From an uncultured Pelagibacteraceae bacterium (GTDB taxonomy: Bacteria; Pseudomonadota; Alphaproteobacteria; Pelagibacterales; Pelagibacteraceae), in NCBI GenBank assembly GCA_902524105.1, contig CABZCD010000006.1, forward strand, positions 1-36,053: a stretch of 36,053 bases of DNA. Direction: 5' to 3'. The notes under the pieces are model-generated. The model had not been told where the DNA came from and did no database searches. It worked only from the letters and a program-made list of their open reading frames with translations. The translations under genes were made by a program, and so were the position numbers. Each line of letters opens with the position of its first letter. Positions within the stretch are counted from its first letter, which is position 1. Shown piece after piece: positions 11,432-20,961 of this stretch.

Positions 11432-12763
11432 TTATTTTATTGATCTTTTAATTATCTTAATACATTTTAAAATTAATTTTTTATCATATGACTCTGCCAT
11501 TATCCTGATCTTTGGTTCGGTGCCAGATTTTCTTACCAAAATTCTTCCCTTTAGGCCCATAAGTTTGTTCGCATTTCTTATTGCAATTTTGCACTTAGTT
11601 TTACTGATTATACTTTTGTCCTTAACAATAACATTTTCCAAAATTTGTGGTAATGGTTTAAACACATTAAGTAAATCGCTTGCCTTTTTACCTTTTCTTA
11701 AAGAAAATAAAACTTCTAGAGCTACGAGCAATCCATCTCCAGTAGTGGCGAATTTGCCTAAAATTATGTGACCAGACTGTTCTCCACCAAGGTTAAAATT
11801 TAATTTTTTCATTTTTTCTTTAACATATCTGTCACCTACTTTTGATCTTGAAAATCTAATTTTCTGATTTTTTAAAAATTGCTCTAACCCATAATTAGAC
11901 ATCAAGGTCCCAACCACTCCACCTTTTAAAATCCTTTTTAATTTCCATCTTCGAGCTAACATAGCTATAATTTGGTCCCCATCTACTATTTTTCCTTTTT
12001 CATCGCACATAATTATTCTATCAGCATCACCATCAAACGAGATGCCTACATGAGCTTTAAATTTTTTTACTGCTGATTTAATTTTTAAAGGATATGTTGA
12101 TCCACATTTTTCATTAATATTTAGACCATCTGGTTTTACTCCTATAGAAAAAACTTTTGCCCCTAGTTCTTTAAGTAATTTAGGGGCTGCTTTATAACAA
12201 GCTCCATTTGCACAATCTAAAACTATCTTAGTTCCTTTTAAATTAAAATTTTTTGGAAAATTATTTTTTAATATTTTAATATACTTATCATTTCCATTCT
12301 CCAATCTTTTAACTCTTCCTAGTAATTTAGGGTTTGTTAATTGTTTAGCATTTTTTGCATCAATTAATTTTTCAATTTTTTTTTCTATTTTATCAGATAA
12401 TTTCAGACCATCTGGTCCAAATAATTTTAAACCATTATCGTAAAAAGGGTTATGGGATGCAGTAATCATAATACCCATATTTGCTCTCATAGATTTTGTT
12501 AACATGGCAAGTCCATTAGTAGGTAGAGGTCCTAAGGTAAAAACATGCATACCGCCTGAAACAAGTCCGGATACCAAAGCTGGTTCTAAAGTGTATCCAG
12601 ATAATCTTGTGTCCTTAGCTATGATTGCAATTTGTTTAGATTTTTTTTGATTTTTAAAATAAGTTCCAGATGCCAATCCAAATTTAAAAAATTTCTCACC
12701 CGTAATATTTCCTCTGTTAACAGTTCCTCTAATACCATCTGTGCCAAAATATTTATTTTTCAT
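11432..12763 (-). CDS. glmM: Phosphoglucosamine mutase
   Basis: GlmM interconverts glucosamine 6-phosphate and 1-phosphate on the way to UDP-GlcNAc for peptidoglycan and LPS. The phosphoserine loop TASHNP is at about 101-106 with S103 as the phosphate carrier. The metal-binding DGDADR lies at 244-249, the sugar-binding GGEQSGH near 325-331, and the C-terminal phosphate-binding loop carries RKSGTEPKIR. Length 443 aa is usual. The ftsH-folP-glmM order upstream is the classical proteobacterial arrangement, and glmM shares one base with folP. Confidence 0.96.
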   Translation of the reverse strand: MKNKYFGTDGIRGTVNRGNITGEKFFKFGLASGTYFKNQKKSKQIAIIAKDTRLSGYTLEPALVSGLVSGGMHVFTLGPLPTNGLAMLTKSMRANMGIMITASHNPFYDNGLKLFGPDGLKLSDKIEKKIEKLIDAKNAKQLTNPKLLGRVKRLENGNDKYIKILKNNFPKNFNLKGTKIVLDCANGACYKAAPKLLKELGAKVFSIGVKPDGLNINEKCGSTYPLKIKSAVKKFKAHVGISFDGDADRIIMCDEKGKIVDGDQIIAMLARRWKLKRILKGGVVGTLMSNYGLEQFLKNQKIRFSRSKVGDRYVKEKMKKLNFNLGGEQSGHIILGKFATTGDGLLVALEVLFSLRKGKKASDLLNVFKPLPQILENVIVKDKSIISKTKCKIAIRNANKLMGLKGRILVRKSGTEPKIRIMAESYDKKLILKCIKIIKRSIK

Positions 12764-13824
12764 TAATTGTCCAAAATCTTTTTAAAAACCAATATTCCTT
12801 GTTTTACTTCATTAACATCATGTACCCTAAAAATTTGTACTCCTTGTGACAATAAAAAAAGTACAGAAGCTAGTGTTCCGCCAATCCTATCTTTACTATC
12901 ATATTCACCTGATATTTGATTTATAAATCTTTTTCTCGAAGTCCCAATCAAAATTGGAAAGCCTAGGCTATGAAACAAAGATATTTTTGAAATTAAAGTC
13001 AAATTATGTTTCAAATTTTTTCCGAAGCCAATACCAGGATCTAAAACGATTTTTTTATTATCAAAATTTTTATCAATATTATTTTCAAAAAAATCATAGA
13101 TATCTAGCAAAACATTTTTATAATTTGGATTTTTTTGCATAGTATTTGGAGTTCCTTGCATGTGGTGAAGGACTTTAGCAATATTATATTTTCTAAGTTT
13201 TATTAGTCCGGTTTGATCATATTTAAATCCTGATACATCATTAATCAAATCAACACCATATTTAATACTCTTAATCATTAAAATTGATTTTCTTGTATCA
13301 ATTGACAAACAAGTTTTTTTATATTTTTTTTTAAATTTTTGTATTACATTTTTAACTCTTTTCCATTCAACTATCGTGTTAACAGTTTTTGACCCTGGTC
13401 GAGTTGACTCACCACCTACATCAATAATATTTGCACCGAATTTAATCATATTATTAATATGTTGAAATGACTTTGCATTCTTATTAAATTCACCTCCATC
13501 AGAAAAACTATCTGGCGTTAAATTTAAAATTCCCATTATTGAAGGAGTAAAGAAATTAACATTTTTTAAAAAATTTTTTCTTTTTTTAATTATTTTTTTT
13601 AAATCCTGCTCAATTTTTTTTTTTTGAGAGGTACTTAATAAATTTATTTTTTTATAATTTATAATTTTAGAAGATATATTGTTTTTATTTCTTGTTATTA
13701 TTTCAATTTCATCAAAAGATATATTTTTATTTCCACATAAAGGTAGGGCAAGTTTCCTCTTGATTAATCGTCTTGCTGTTGAACCGTATTTGAAATTACA
13801 CGCTCTAGTGTAATATTTGATCAT
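12763..13824 (-). CDS. folP: Dihydropteroate synthase with N-terminal extension
   Basis: The enzyme condenses pterin pyrophosphate with p-aminobenzoate in folate synthesis. The catalytic TIM-barrel begins only at about residue 95, with GILNLTPDSFSDGG (98-111), DVGGESTRPGS (135-145) and SIDTRK following. A C-terminal GTSRKRFI loop completes the active site. Residues 1-90 form a Lys-rich extension absent from the compact E. coli enzyme; its function is not apparent. It carries a low-complexity Lys/Ile section at about 65-90. It follows ftsH after three bases. Confidence 0.93.
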   Translation of the reverse strand: MIKYYTRACNFKYGSTARRLIKRKLALPLCGNKNISFDEIEIITRNKNNISSKIINYKKINLLSTSQKKKIEQDLKKIIKKRKNFLKNVNFFTPSIMGILNLTPDSFSDGGEFNKNAKSFQHINNMIKFGANIIDVGGESTRPGSKTVNTIVEWKRVKNVIQKFKKKYKKTCLSIDTRKSILMIKSIKYGVDLINDVSGFKYDQTGLIKLRKYNIAKVLHHMQGTPNTMQKNPNYKNVLLDIYDFFENNIDKNFDNKKIVLDPGIGFGKNLKHNLTLISKISLFHSLGFPILIGTSRKRFINQISGEYDSKDRIGGTLASVLFLLSQGVQIFRVHDVNEVKQGILVFKKILDN

Positions 13825-13827
13825 TAA

Positions 13828-15723
13828 TTAGACTACAGGCTTAGGTTTTAAACCTATTGTTCCTAAAGCTGAAGTTTCCTTAGCATCTTCCTTTTGATCA
13901 TTTTCGAATGATCTAGTAGGTTTTTTATCTTTTAAAATTAAATCTCTAATCTCATCACCCGATAAAGTCTCATACACCAGTAATGCTTTAGCGATTTTAT
14001 GCAAATCATCGATTTTTTCTGTTAGAACTTTTCTCGCCCTTTCATATCCCTTATCAACTATTTTTTTTACTTCTGAGTCAACTTTTCTCGCAGTTTCTTC
14101 GGACATATTTTGTTGCTTAGTTACTGATCTACCTAAAAATACTTCCTCTTCATTTTCTCCATATGCTATTGTTCCTAGTTCTGAACTCATTCCGTATTTT
14201 GTAACCATATTTTTTGCCATTTTTGTTACCATATCGATATCAGATGAGGCTCCCGAAGTTACTTTGTCATGACCAAAAATGATTTCTTCTGCAATTCTTC
14301 CACCCATTGCAACAGCTATATCTGAATGCATTTTTTCCCTAGTGACTGATAGCTGGTCTCTCTCGGGTAATCTCATTACCATTCCTAAAGCACGTCCTCT
14401 TGGAATAATTGTGGCTTTATGAATAGGATCAGATGCTTTTTCGTTTAAAGCAACAATAGCATGACCACCTTCGTGATATGCAGTAAGTTTTTTCTCATCT
14501 TCGCTCATAACCATTGATCTTCTTTCAGCGCCCATCATCACCTTATCTTTAGCCTCTTCTACATCAGACATAGTCACAACCCTTTTATTTTTTCTTGCAG
14601 CTAAAAGAGCTGACTCGTTAACTAGATTTGCTAAATCGGCCCCTGAAAAACCTGGAGTTCCTCTTGCTATTGTTCTTAATTTTACATCAGGACCAGTATT
14701 AATTTTCTTAATATGAACTTTTAGTATTGCTTCTCTACCTATAATATCCGGATTACCAACAACTACTTGTCTATCAAATCTTCCTGGTCTCATTAAAGCA
14801 GGATCAAGTACATCTGGTCTATTCGTTGCAGCAATTAGTATTATTCCCTCGTTTGTGTCAAAACCATCCATTTCAACTAACAATTGGTTTAGCGTCTGTT
14901 CTCTCTCATCATTACCACCGCCAAGACCTGCTCCTCTACTTCTCCCAACAGCGTCGATTTCATCAATAAATATTATACAAGGAGAATTCTTTTTACCTTG
15001 TTCAAACATATCTCTTACTCTAGAGGCACCAACGCCAACAAACATTTCAACAAAGTCCGAACCAGATATTGAGAAAAAAGGAACATTAGCCTCACCAGCT
15101 ATAGCTTTAGCAAGTAAAGTTTTTCCTGTTCCCGGAGGCCCAATTAATAATGCTCCTTTTGGAATTTTTCCTCCAAGTCTACTAAATTTTTTTGGATCTC
15201 TTAAAAATTCTACTATTTCTTCAACTTCCTCTTTTGCTTCTTCCACTCCAGCAACATCATTAAAAGTAACTTTGCCAGTTGCTTCATTTAATAACTTTGC
15301 TTTTGATCTTCCGAAACCCATTGCTCCACCTTTACCGCCCTGCATTTGACGCATAAAAAATATCCACACTCCAATTAAAAGTAACATAGGAAACCACGAA
15401 AGAAGTATTCCTAAAAGAGAAGGCATCTTATCCTCTTTAGGAGAAGCAGTAATACTTACTCCTTTTTCAGAAAGTTTCTCTACAAGATTTGGGTAATTCG
15501 GTGAGAAAGTGGTAAAATTATTTCCGTCGGCTAAAACGCCGGAAATGTTATTTCCCTGAATTTTAACTTCAACTACTCTTCCAGAATCTACTTCTGTCAA
15601 AAATTTTGAGAAAGCCATTTTATTATTATTAGAGCTTATTTTCTTAGGATCCTGAAACATGTTAAATAATCCTATAGAGAGGAAAATTATTATGGCCCAC
15701 ATTAAAAGGTTTTTAAAATTCAT
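13828..15723 (-). CDS. ftsH: ATP-dependent zinc metalloprotease FtsH
   Basis: This membrane-anchored AAA+ protease degrades misfolded membrane proteins and regulators including sigma-32. Two transmembrane helices (about 6-22 and 103-124) flank a short periplasmic domain. The AAA module has Walker A GPPGTGKT at 195-202, Walker B IIFIDE at 250-255 and the second region of homology with [10 protein letters not shown] and MRPGRFDR. The zinc site HEGGH is at 417-421, with the third ligand likely D495 in GASSDID. Length 631 aa is typical. A sigma-32-like promoter ends about seven bases before the ATG, fitting heat-shock control. Confidence 0.97.
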   Translation of the reverse strand: MNFKNLLMWAIIIFLSIGLFNMFQDPKKISSNNNKMAFSKFLTEVDSGRVVEVKIQGNNISGVLADGNNFTTFSPNYPNLVEKLSEKGVSITASPKEDKMPSLLGILLSWFPMLLLIGVWIFFMRQMQGGKGGAMGFGRSKAKLLNEATGKVTFNDVAGVEEAKEEVEEIVEFLRDPKKFSRLGGKIPKGALLIGPPGTGKTLLAKAIAGEANVPFFSISGSDFVEMFVGVGASRVRDMFEQGKKNSPCIIFIDEIDAVGRSRGAGLGGGNDEREQTLNQLLVEMDGFDTNEGIILIAATNRPDVLDPALMRPGRFDRQVVVGNPDIIGREAILKVHIKKINTGPDVKLRTIARGTPGFSGADLANLVNESALLAARKNKRVVTMSDVEEAKDKVMMGAERRSMVMSEDEKKLTAYHEGGHAIVALNEKASDPIHKATIIPRGRALGMVMRLPERDQLSVTREKMHSDIAVAMGGRIAEEIIFGHDKVTSGASSDIDMVTKMAKNMVTKYGMSSELGTIAYGENEEEVFLGRSVTKQQNMSEETARKVDSEVKKIVDKGYERARKVLTEKIDDLHKIAKALLVYETLSGDEIRDLILKDKKPTRSFENDQKEDAKETSALGTIGLKPKPVV

Positions 15724-15730
15724 AATTGTT

Positions 15731-15758
15731 AAATAAGTATTTTTTTATAATAAACAAG
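15731..15758 (-). promoter_or_regulatory. Sigma-32-like promoter of ftsH
   Basis: On the minus strand CTTG (15755-15758) is followed by exactly 17 bases and CTTATTT (15731-15737). This fits the alphaproteobacterial heat-shock consensus CTTG-N17/18-CYTATNT. The last base of the -10 element is seven bases before the ftsH ATG, so the transcript would start at or next to the initiation codon and have almost no leader. The background is A+T-rich and a chance match is possible, but target gene, spacing and the rpoH gene in the same window support it. Confidence 0.5.
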
Positions 15759-15817
15759 TAATATTTGAAAAGAATATGGTTGTAAATAAGGCAAAATATC
15801 TTAGTTAAAAACCATGA

Positions 15818-16840
15818 TTACAATGACTTTTCAACATATATGCTGTTATCCCTGCTAGTAAGCGTACAACCCCCAAGCTGGTGTATTGTCTCTTTGGATG
15901 AGTTTAAGTGTTTAAGAGCAGTTAGTATCTTTTTTGATCTAGGTGGATAATCCAACTTATTTGATGATTGTATTACGAAGCCTAATATTCTTAATTGAAT
16001 TTCTTCATTTAGAGAAAATAGGTCTTTTTTATTAATAGAAACTCTTTTACCTTTTTGTTTTACTATTTTTTTAAAAACTTCTTTAAAATAAATATTAATC
16101 GTTTTGCTTGAAGACTTAAGGTTATTAATTGATTTTATAATTTGATCGTCATTTATTCCGTATTTTTTTAATATCGGTAAAAGTTTTCTTATATTAGATC
16201 TTAAAAATTTTTTATTATTATTGCTGGGATCTTTAATATAGGTTCCAAAAACTTCTTTTGAAATAAAAACCAGTCTATTTTTGCTTTCACTTAAAAATGG
16301 TCTAAAAATTTTAATTTTTTTATCTAAAAAGGAAATTGTGTTCATAGCAGATAAACCTTGGACTCCGCTACCTCTTGAGAGCCTTATTAAAAAAGTCTCA
16401 ATTTGATCATCTTTATGATGTCCTGTTAGAATAAATTTAATTTTCCTTTTTTTGCATTCATTATTTAAAATTGAGTACCTTATTTTTCTAGCGTTATGCT
16501 GAATATTGTTAGTAATTTTTTTTTTATTTTCTATAACCTTAAGTAAAATTTGTTGTTTTTTTAAAATTTTTTTTACTTTTTTTGACTCGATAAGTGAGTT
16601 TTTTCTTAACCCGTGATTGATATGAATATAATAAAATTTTTTTTTTTTATAAATTGACTCGAAAGCTTTACACATTGCTGCGAGAGCAAGACTGTCTGGA
16701 CCTCCAGAAACTGCTACTAAAAACTTATTAGTTTTTATCTTTAAAAGTTTTGCCTTAAAATTTAAAAATATTTTTAAAATTTGCTCAGATCTTGAAAAGC
16801 AGTTTTTATGATTTAGAACAATTGAATTTTTTTTGCTCAT
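15818..16840 (-). CDS. tilS: tRNA(Ile)-lysidine synthase
   Basis: TilS attaches lysine to C34 of the CAU-anticodon tRNA-Ile so that it reads AUA, a common codon in A+T-rich genomes. The PP-loop SGGPDS is at 45-50, followed by HINHGLR and GHHKDDQIETFLIRLSRG, which are diagnostic. At 340 aa it is shorter than the E. coli enzyme (about 430) and lacks most of the C-terminal TilS domain, as is frequent in alphaproteobacteria. Its start region overlaps the end of cpoB by 35 nt. The next possible ATG lies within the PP-loop core, so the overlap seems real. Confidence 0.93.
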   Translation of the reverse strand: MSKKNSIVLNHKNCFSRSEQILKIFLNFKAKLLKIKTNKFLVAVSGGPDSLALAAMCKAFESIYKKKKFYYIHINHGLRKNSLIESKKVKKILKKQQILLKVIENKKKITNNIQHNARKIRYSILNNECKKRKIKFILTGHHKDDQIETFLIRLSRGSGVQGLSAMNTISFLDKKIKIFRPFLSESKNRLVFISKEVFGTYIKDPSNNNKKFLRSNIRKLLPILKKYGINDDQIIKSINNLKSSSKTINIYFKEVFKKIVKQKGKRVSINKKDLFSLNEEIQLRILGFVIQSSNKLDYPPRSKKILTALKHLNSSKETIHQLGGCTLTSRDNSIYVEKSL

Positions 16841-17756
16841 ACTGAGCTTTTTGTAGCACAGACTTGCTTGCTTTTGGATATTGTTTTTTTATTCCTGTTA
16901 TCATTGTACAGCCTTGTTCCTTTTCACCAAGTTGAACCATAGTAATACCTAATTTTAAGAGATTGTCGGGTGCTTTATTGCTTTTAGGATAATTTTGATA
17001 TCCGTCAAGATAAGCTGTGGCTGCATCTGAATATAATTGTCTAATTCTAAATGTCTCTCCATACCAGTATTGAGCACTTCCAGCTAGGTCGTGGTCTTTA
17101 TTTTTATCTATGAATTCTTTTAAAGCAAACTCTGCGGTTTCATAATCTCCAATTTTCATAAAACTAATTGCAAAATCATATTGCTCTTTTGGAGATTTAT
17201 TTGGAAGTAAAGACTCAGTTCTCTCAGCGTCAGAAGTGGTAACTGCAGCAGTAGTACCGATAGAACTTGTTTCTTGTTCTTCAGGAAGATTTTTTGATGA
17301 ATACCCAGGTGTTGCTCCAAAATCTTGTGGCTTACTTGTTCCAGGTAATTTAGCTTTTTTTTTATCCAAAGTAGATGGATCTGTGTTTTCTAAATCGGAG
17401 AATCTCAATTGGTTGTCAGATTGCATCTTAGTTATTCTTGAAGACAATTTATCCATTTTGAAATTTACTTCTTCAAATTGATTTGTAAGTTGTCTAAACT
17501 GTTCTTCTATTTCATTTAATCGTAACAAATGTTTAGTAAGAACATCTTCATTTAAATTATTGTTACTTAAAGATTTATTTTTATCAATTATATCTGAATT
17601 TTTATAAAATGCTTTTTCAAGTGTTTTTAAATCTTGTGAAATAATTTGAATTTGATCAATGACAGCGTTAATTTTTTCATCTGAGTGTAAAATGTTAAAA
17701 TTGAATAACGACAACACTAAAATCAAAGTTGAAAGTTTATTTTTTATTAAGCGCAT
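16806..17756 (-). CDS. cpoB: Tol-Pal system / cell division coordinator protein CpoB (YbgF)
   Basis: This periplasmic protein of 316 aa begins with a signal peptide (hydrophobic 10-22, cleavage probably near SDE at 25). It continues with a coiled-coil (about 30-115), a low-complexity Ser/Thr/Pro linker (125-180) and TPR repeats starting at KEQYDFAIS, including YWYGETFRIRQLY and YPKSNKAPDNLLKLG. That architecture is typical of CpoB, which links peptidoglycan synthesis with Tol-Pal at the septum. It follows pal but is separated by a strong terminator, so it may need its own promoter or depend on read-through. It overlaps tilS by 35 nt. Confidence 0.9.
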   Translation of the reverse strand: MRLIKNKLSTLILVLSLFNFNILHSDEKINAVIDQIQIISQDLKTLEKAFYKNSDIIDKNKSLSNNNLNEDVLTKHLLRLNEIEEQFRQLTNQFEEVNFKMDKLSSRITKMQSDNQLRFSDLENTDPSTLDKKKAKLPGTSKPQDFGATPGYSSKNLPEEQETSSIGTTAAVTTSDAERTESLLPNKSPKEQYDFAISFMKIGDYETAEFALKEFIDKNKDHDLAGSAQYWYGETFRIRQLYSDAATAYLDGYQNYPKSNKAPDNLLKLGITMVQLGEKEQGCTMITGIKKQYPKASKSVLQKAQYEQKKFNCSKS

Positions 17757-17782
17757 AGTCTTTTTTAATTCGACATAATGGC

Positions 17783-17817
17783 AAAAAAAAGACCCTTTGT
17801 TTTACCAAAGGGTCTTT
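17783..17817 (-). terminator. Rho-independent terminator after pal
   Basis: A perfect 12-bp stem (17788-17799 with 17806-17817, GC core GACCC/GGGTC) closes a six-base loop. Read on the minus strand it is followed by at least eight T. It lies 22 nt after the pal stop and before cpoB. It is the clearest intrinsic terminator in the window and would end or attenuate the tolQRAB-pal transcript. Confidence 0.9.
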
Positions 17818-17838
17818 ATAAAATATTTAAATTATAGG

Positions 17839-18312
17839 CTATTTAACTTTTACGGTAACTGATCTTCTATTTTGAGACCATGCTAAAGGAGTAGACTCTG
17901 AGTTTACAGGTCTTTCTTTACCGTAGCTTATTACTGAAATTCTTTTTCCTGAAATTCCATAAGTCATTAGATAATCTCTAGCAGCATTAGCTCTTCTTTC
18001 ACCTAATGCCAAGTTATATTCTCTTGTACCTCTCTCGTCGGCATGACCCTCTATAGTAACGTTAAGTTTTTTATTTTTTCTTAAATACGTTGCTTGTTTT
18101 CTTAAGGTCTCTCTTGAAGCAGAAGTTAATGAAGATTTGTTTGTAGCAAAAAACACTCTGTCTTTAACACCGCTAGCTAAATATTCAACTGTGTCGGTCC
18201 CAGTATATACATCACCAGTAGTTTGTGATTTTTTTGCAGTTGAACATGCGCTTAGTGCAAGTGTTGCAAAAAGAATTAAAAATATGTTTCTCAAATTTTT
18301 GTTAAAATTCAT
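17839..18312 (-). CDS. pal: Peptidoglycan-associated lipoprotein Pal
   Basis: Pal anchors the outer membrane to peptidoglycan and interacts with TolB. A lipoprotein signal peptide ends in the lipobox LSAC with lipidated Cys at residue 23. The OmpA-like domain (about 50-157) carries IEGHADERGTREYN and LGERRANAARDYL, which bind diaminopimelate. Length 157 aa is typical. It is the last gene of the tolQRAB-pal run before a strong terminator; 76 nt separate it from tolB, enough for a separate promoter, though none is clear. Confidence 0.96.
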   Translation of the reverse strand: MNFNKNLRNIFLILFATLALSACSTAKKSQTTGDVYTGTDTVEYLASGVKDRVFFATNKSSLTSASRETLRKQATYLRKNKKLNVTIEGHADERGTREYNLALGERRANAARDYLMTYGISGKRISVISYGKERPVNSESTPLAWSQNRRSVTVKVK

Positions 18313-18388
18313 AGTATCCCCTAAGTTGTTGTTATCAATATTTCAAATTATCCCGCATTATTCAAGCGTAAATTACACAATAAATACC

Positions 18389-19726
18389 TCACTTTGATAG
18401 CAATGAAGACCAAGATGGGTCTGAAGCATCAGTTTCTGTCTTAATTTTTCTCTCATTATATCCTGTAATATCTATAGACCATAATTTTGCACTAAACCCC
18501 TTACCTTGAGGCCCTGATTTAGTTTCTCTATAAAAAACTAATACTCTTCCATTTGGAGACCAGGATGGAGCTTCTTGGTAAAAATTTTCTGTTAATAGTC
18601 TTTCTCCAGTCCCATCCGATCTCATTACTCCAATATAAAACCTTCCTTTTCTAACTTTAGTAAAGGCGATTAAGTCTCCCCTTGGAGACCAAACTGGTGT
18701 TCCATAAATCCCTTTACCAAAAGTAATTCTTTTTACATTTGTGCCGTCACTTTTCATTACATAAATTTGTTGAAGTCCGCTTCTATCAGAATTAAAACAA
18801 ATATATTTTCCATCAGGCGAATAAGAAGGAGAAGTATCTATAGATGAGTGTTCTGTAATTCTCTCTACTACTCGTGTTTCAAGATCCATAGTAAAAATAT
18901 CTGAATTCCCATCCTTAGCAAAACTCATAATTATTTTTTTTCCGTCGGGAGAGAATCTTGGAGCAAAAGTCATGCCAGGAAAATTACCAACCACCTCTTG
19001 TTTACCAGTTTCAATATCTAATAAATAAACTCTTGGTAAATTTCTAAAGTAAGACAAATATGTAACCATTTGATTGCTTGGATTAAATCTAGGTGTCAAA
19101 ACTAGTTCATTGCCTAAAGTCAAGTATTTAGTTTTAGCTCCATCCTGATCCATAATTGCTAATTTTTTTACTCTTTGATTTTTTGGACCACTTTCAGCTA
19201 CATAGATTATTCTTGTGTCAAAATATCCTGTTTCTCCAGTTAGCCTCTCATAAATTTTATCTGATATAATGTGAGCTACTCTTCTCCAATTAGAAGGTGT
19301 AGTAGTAAATGATAATGCTATCATTTCTTTAGAAGCTGTTAAATCCCAAAGCCTAAACTCTACTTTTAATTTGTTGTTTTTCACTGATAGCTTTCCGGTT
19401 ACCAACGCTTGGGCCTTGATCAATCTCCAGTCTTCAAACCGAGGTTTTAGATGTGCGATGTCAGGTTTTTGTACAAATGCCTCTTTTTTTAGAGGATTAA
19501 AAAGGCCTGTTGATTTAAAATTTTTTTCTATTATCGAAGAAATATTTACTCCAAGTTTTTTTACATCAAGATTTTCCAAATTTACTGATGTGTTATCCAC
19601 GTGTAATGGGGAAACAGCAATAGGCAAAGGATCTAGATTTCCTCTTGTAATATCAACTTTTATTAATGCATTGGAATTAGAAATTAAATTAAAAAATATT
19701 GAAAAAATAATAATTATTTTTTTCAT
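18389..19726 (-). CDS. tolB: Tol-Pal system protein TolB
   Basis: This periplasmic protein of 445 aa starts with a signal peptide (hydrophobic 3-15, cleavage probably after SNA at about 20). It has an N-terminal alpha/beta domain (about 22-160) and a beta-propeller built of repeats marked [24 protein letters not shown] and WSPNGRVL. TolB binds Pal and transmits the Tol system's force to the outer membrane. Position between tolA and pal is canonical, and only two bases separate it from tolA. Confidence 0.96.
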   Translation of the reverse strand: MKKIIIIFSIFFNLISNSNALIKVDITRGNLDPLPIAVSPLHVDNTSVNLENLDVKKLGVNISSIIEKNFKSTGLFNPLKKEAFVQKPDIAHLKPRFEDWRLIKAQALVTGKLSVKNNKLKVEFRLWDLTASKEMIALSFTTTPSNWRRVAHIISDKIYERLTGETGYFDTRIIYVAESGPKNQRVKKLAIMDQDGAKTKYLTLGNELVLTPRFNPSNQMVTYLSYFRNLPRVYLLDIETGKQEVVGNFPGMTFAPRFSPDGKKIIMSFAKDGNSDIFTMDLETRVVERITEHSSIDTSPSYSPDGKYICFNSDRSGLQQIYVMKSDGTNVKRITFGKGIYGTPVWSPRGDLIAFTKVRKGRFYIGVMRSDGTGERLLTENFYQEAPSWSPNGRVLVFYRETKSGPQGKGFSAKLWSIDITGYNERKIKTETDASDPSWSSLLSK

Positions 19727-19728
19727 TT

Positions 19729-20535
19729 TTATCCTTTAAGCATTTCAGTTGGGTCGAAATTTAGCTGAATGTTTTTCCATTTTTCATATCCTGTAGGAGG
19801 CACTTTCAATGGTTGACATAGCCTAACAGCTCTTAAGGCGCTTTCAGCGAGAATTTTGTAAAATTTTTGTCCAGGCATATTCATTCTTTGGTGATCAACT
19901 ATTTCTGACTTAAGTATTGTACCATCTTTTTTTAGTTCTAGTTTCAATCTTACTAACAAATCTTTATCATAAGGTAAACCAAGAGGAACGCTCCAGCAAC
20001 CAAATATCTGCGCTCTAAGCGCATCTTCTTCGGAAAGAGACAGTCCTGTGGCAAAACTATTTTTAACATCGCTTTGTGTTAACTTTTTGTTTTCTATTTC
20101 CTGTAAGGCTCTTTCTTCTTTAGCTTTGTCTATCAAAGCAGCAATTTCATTAGTATTTATTAGCTCTTCTTTCTCAAATTCAGATGATTGTCTTATTTGA
20201 GGTTTAATTTCCTCTGGATTTTGTTTTTTCTTTACAATTTCTTTTTTTTCTTTTTTATCGTTTGGTAGAGGAATTCTATCAGGTTTTTCTTTTGCTTTAG
20301 CAGAAGGAGGCGCTTGCTCAGAAACTACTCTTTTTTCCTCTTTTTTAACTTTATCAATAATCTTTCTAGCTTTAGGGGCAAAGGGTATATTTGTTTTGTC
20401 AGTTATTTGAATTAGTTCAACAGAGACTATAGGTGGCAAAGATACAGGTTCTCTAGTCATGAAAGGCAGTGATAGAGCTGTAAAAATAATCATCATGGCA
20501 TGAAATATAATTGAATAAAATAAACTCTTTGTCAT
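19729..20535 (-). CDS. tolA: TolA-like envelope-spanning protein
   Basis: This 268-aa protein has the TolA layout: one N-terminal membrane helix (about 5-25), a long Lys/Glu-rich region (about 50-155) that would reach across the periplasm, and a C-terminal domain (about 165-268). Sequence identity to E. coli TolA cannot be claimed by eye; position between tolR and tolB and the architecture carry the call. The charged region is shorter than in E. coli TolA (about 420 aa in total), in line with the compact proteome. Confidence 0.85.
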   Translation of the reverse strand: MTKSLFYSIIFHAMMIIFTALSLPFMTREPVSLPPIVSVELIQITDKTNIPFAPKARKIIDKVKKEEKRVVSEQAPPSAKAKEKPDRIPLPNDKKEKKEIVKKKQNPEEIKPQIRQSSEFEKEELINTNEIAALIDKAKEERALQEIENKKLTQSDVKNSFATGLSLSEEDALRAQIFGCWSVPLGLPYDKDLLVRLKLELKKDGTILKSEIVDHQRMNMPGQKFYKILAESALRAVRLCQPLKVPPTGYEKWKNIQLNFDPTEMLKG

Positions 20536-20542
20536 TTAACAT

Positions 20543-20956
20543 TTAGTTTTTATATGGCTCAGATATTAAAGCAACTTTTGAAAATCCTGCGCCAGAAAGT
20601 GTTCCCATTACTTCTAATACTCGACCATAATTTATATTTTTGTCTCCCCTGACATAAATTCTTGTGTCAGTTCTATTTTTTGCGATCGCAAGTAATTTTG
20701 GAATAATTTTATTATAGCTAACCTTATGTTCTTGAATAAAAACCTCGCCTTTGGAATTAATTGTTAAAGTTAGAGGTTCTTGATCATCAGGTAAAGAATC
20801 TGCGGCTGATTCTGGTAAATCTACCTGCACACCTACAGTTAACAAAGGTGCAGTAACCATAAATATAATTAATAAGACCAACATTACGTCTACAAAAGGT
20901 GTTACATTTATTTCGCTCATTGGTTGGTTTTTTGAGCGTTTTAAATTAAATCCCAT
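20543..20956 (-). CDS. tolR: Tol-Pal system protein TolR (ExbD family)
   Basis: TolR forms the inner-membrane motor with TolQ. The 137-aa protein has the family N-terminus INVTPFVDVMLVLLIIFM, in which the helix-embedded aspartate (VD) takes part in proton use, then a periplasmic domain ending SEPYKN. It starts five bases after the tolQ stop and is followed by tolA seven bases later. Confidence 0.95.
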   Translation of the reverse strand: MGFNLKRSKNQPMSEINVTPFVDVMLVLLIIFMVTAPLLTVGVQVDLPESAADSLPDDQEPLTLTINSKGEVFIQEHKVSYNKIIPKLLAIAKNRTDTRIYVRGDKNINYGRVLEVMGTLSGAGFSKVALISEPYKN

Positions 20957-20961
20957 GATAA

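Noticed and set aside
11520-11771. 83-codon plus-strand hydrophobic frame opposite glmM
   Set aside because: Antisense of a conserved gene; the hydrophobicity reflects the reverse complement of Lys/Asn codons.
14855-15349. 164-codon plus-strand frame rich in Ser/Pro inside ftsH
   Set aside because: It is the antisense shadow of the strongly conserved FtsH AAA domain; composition follows from the opposite codons and no family resembles it.
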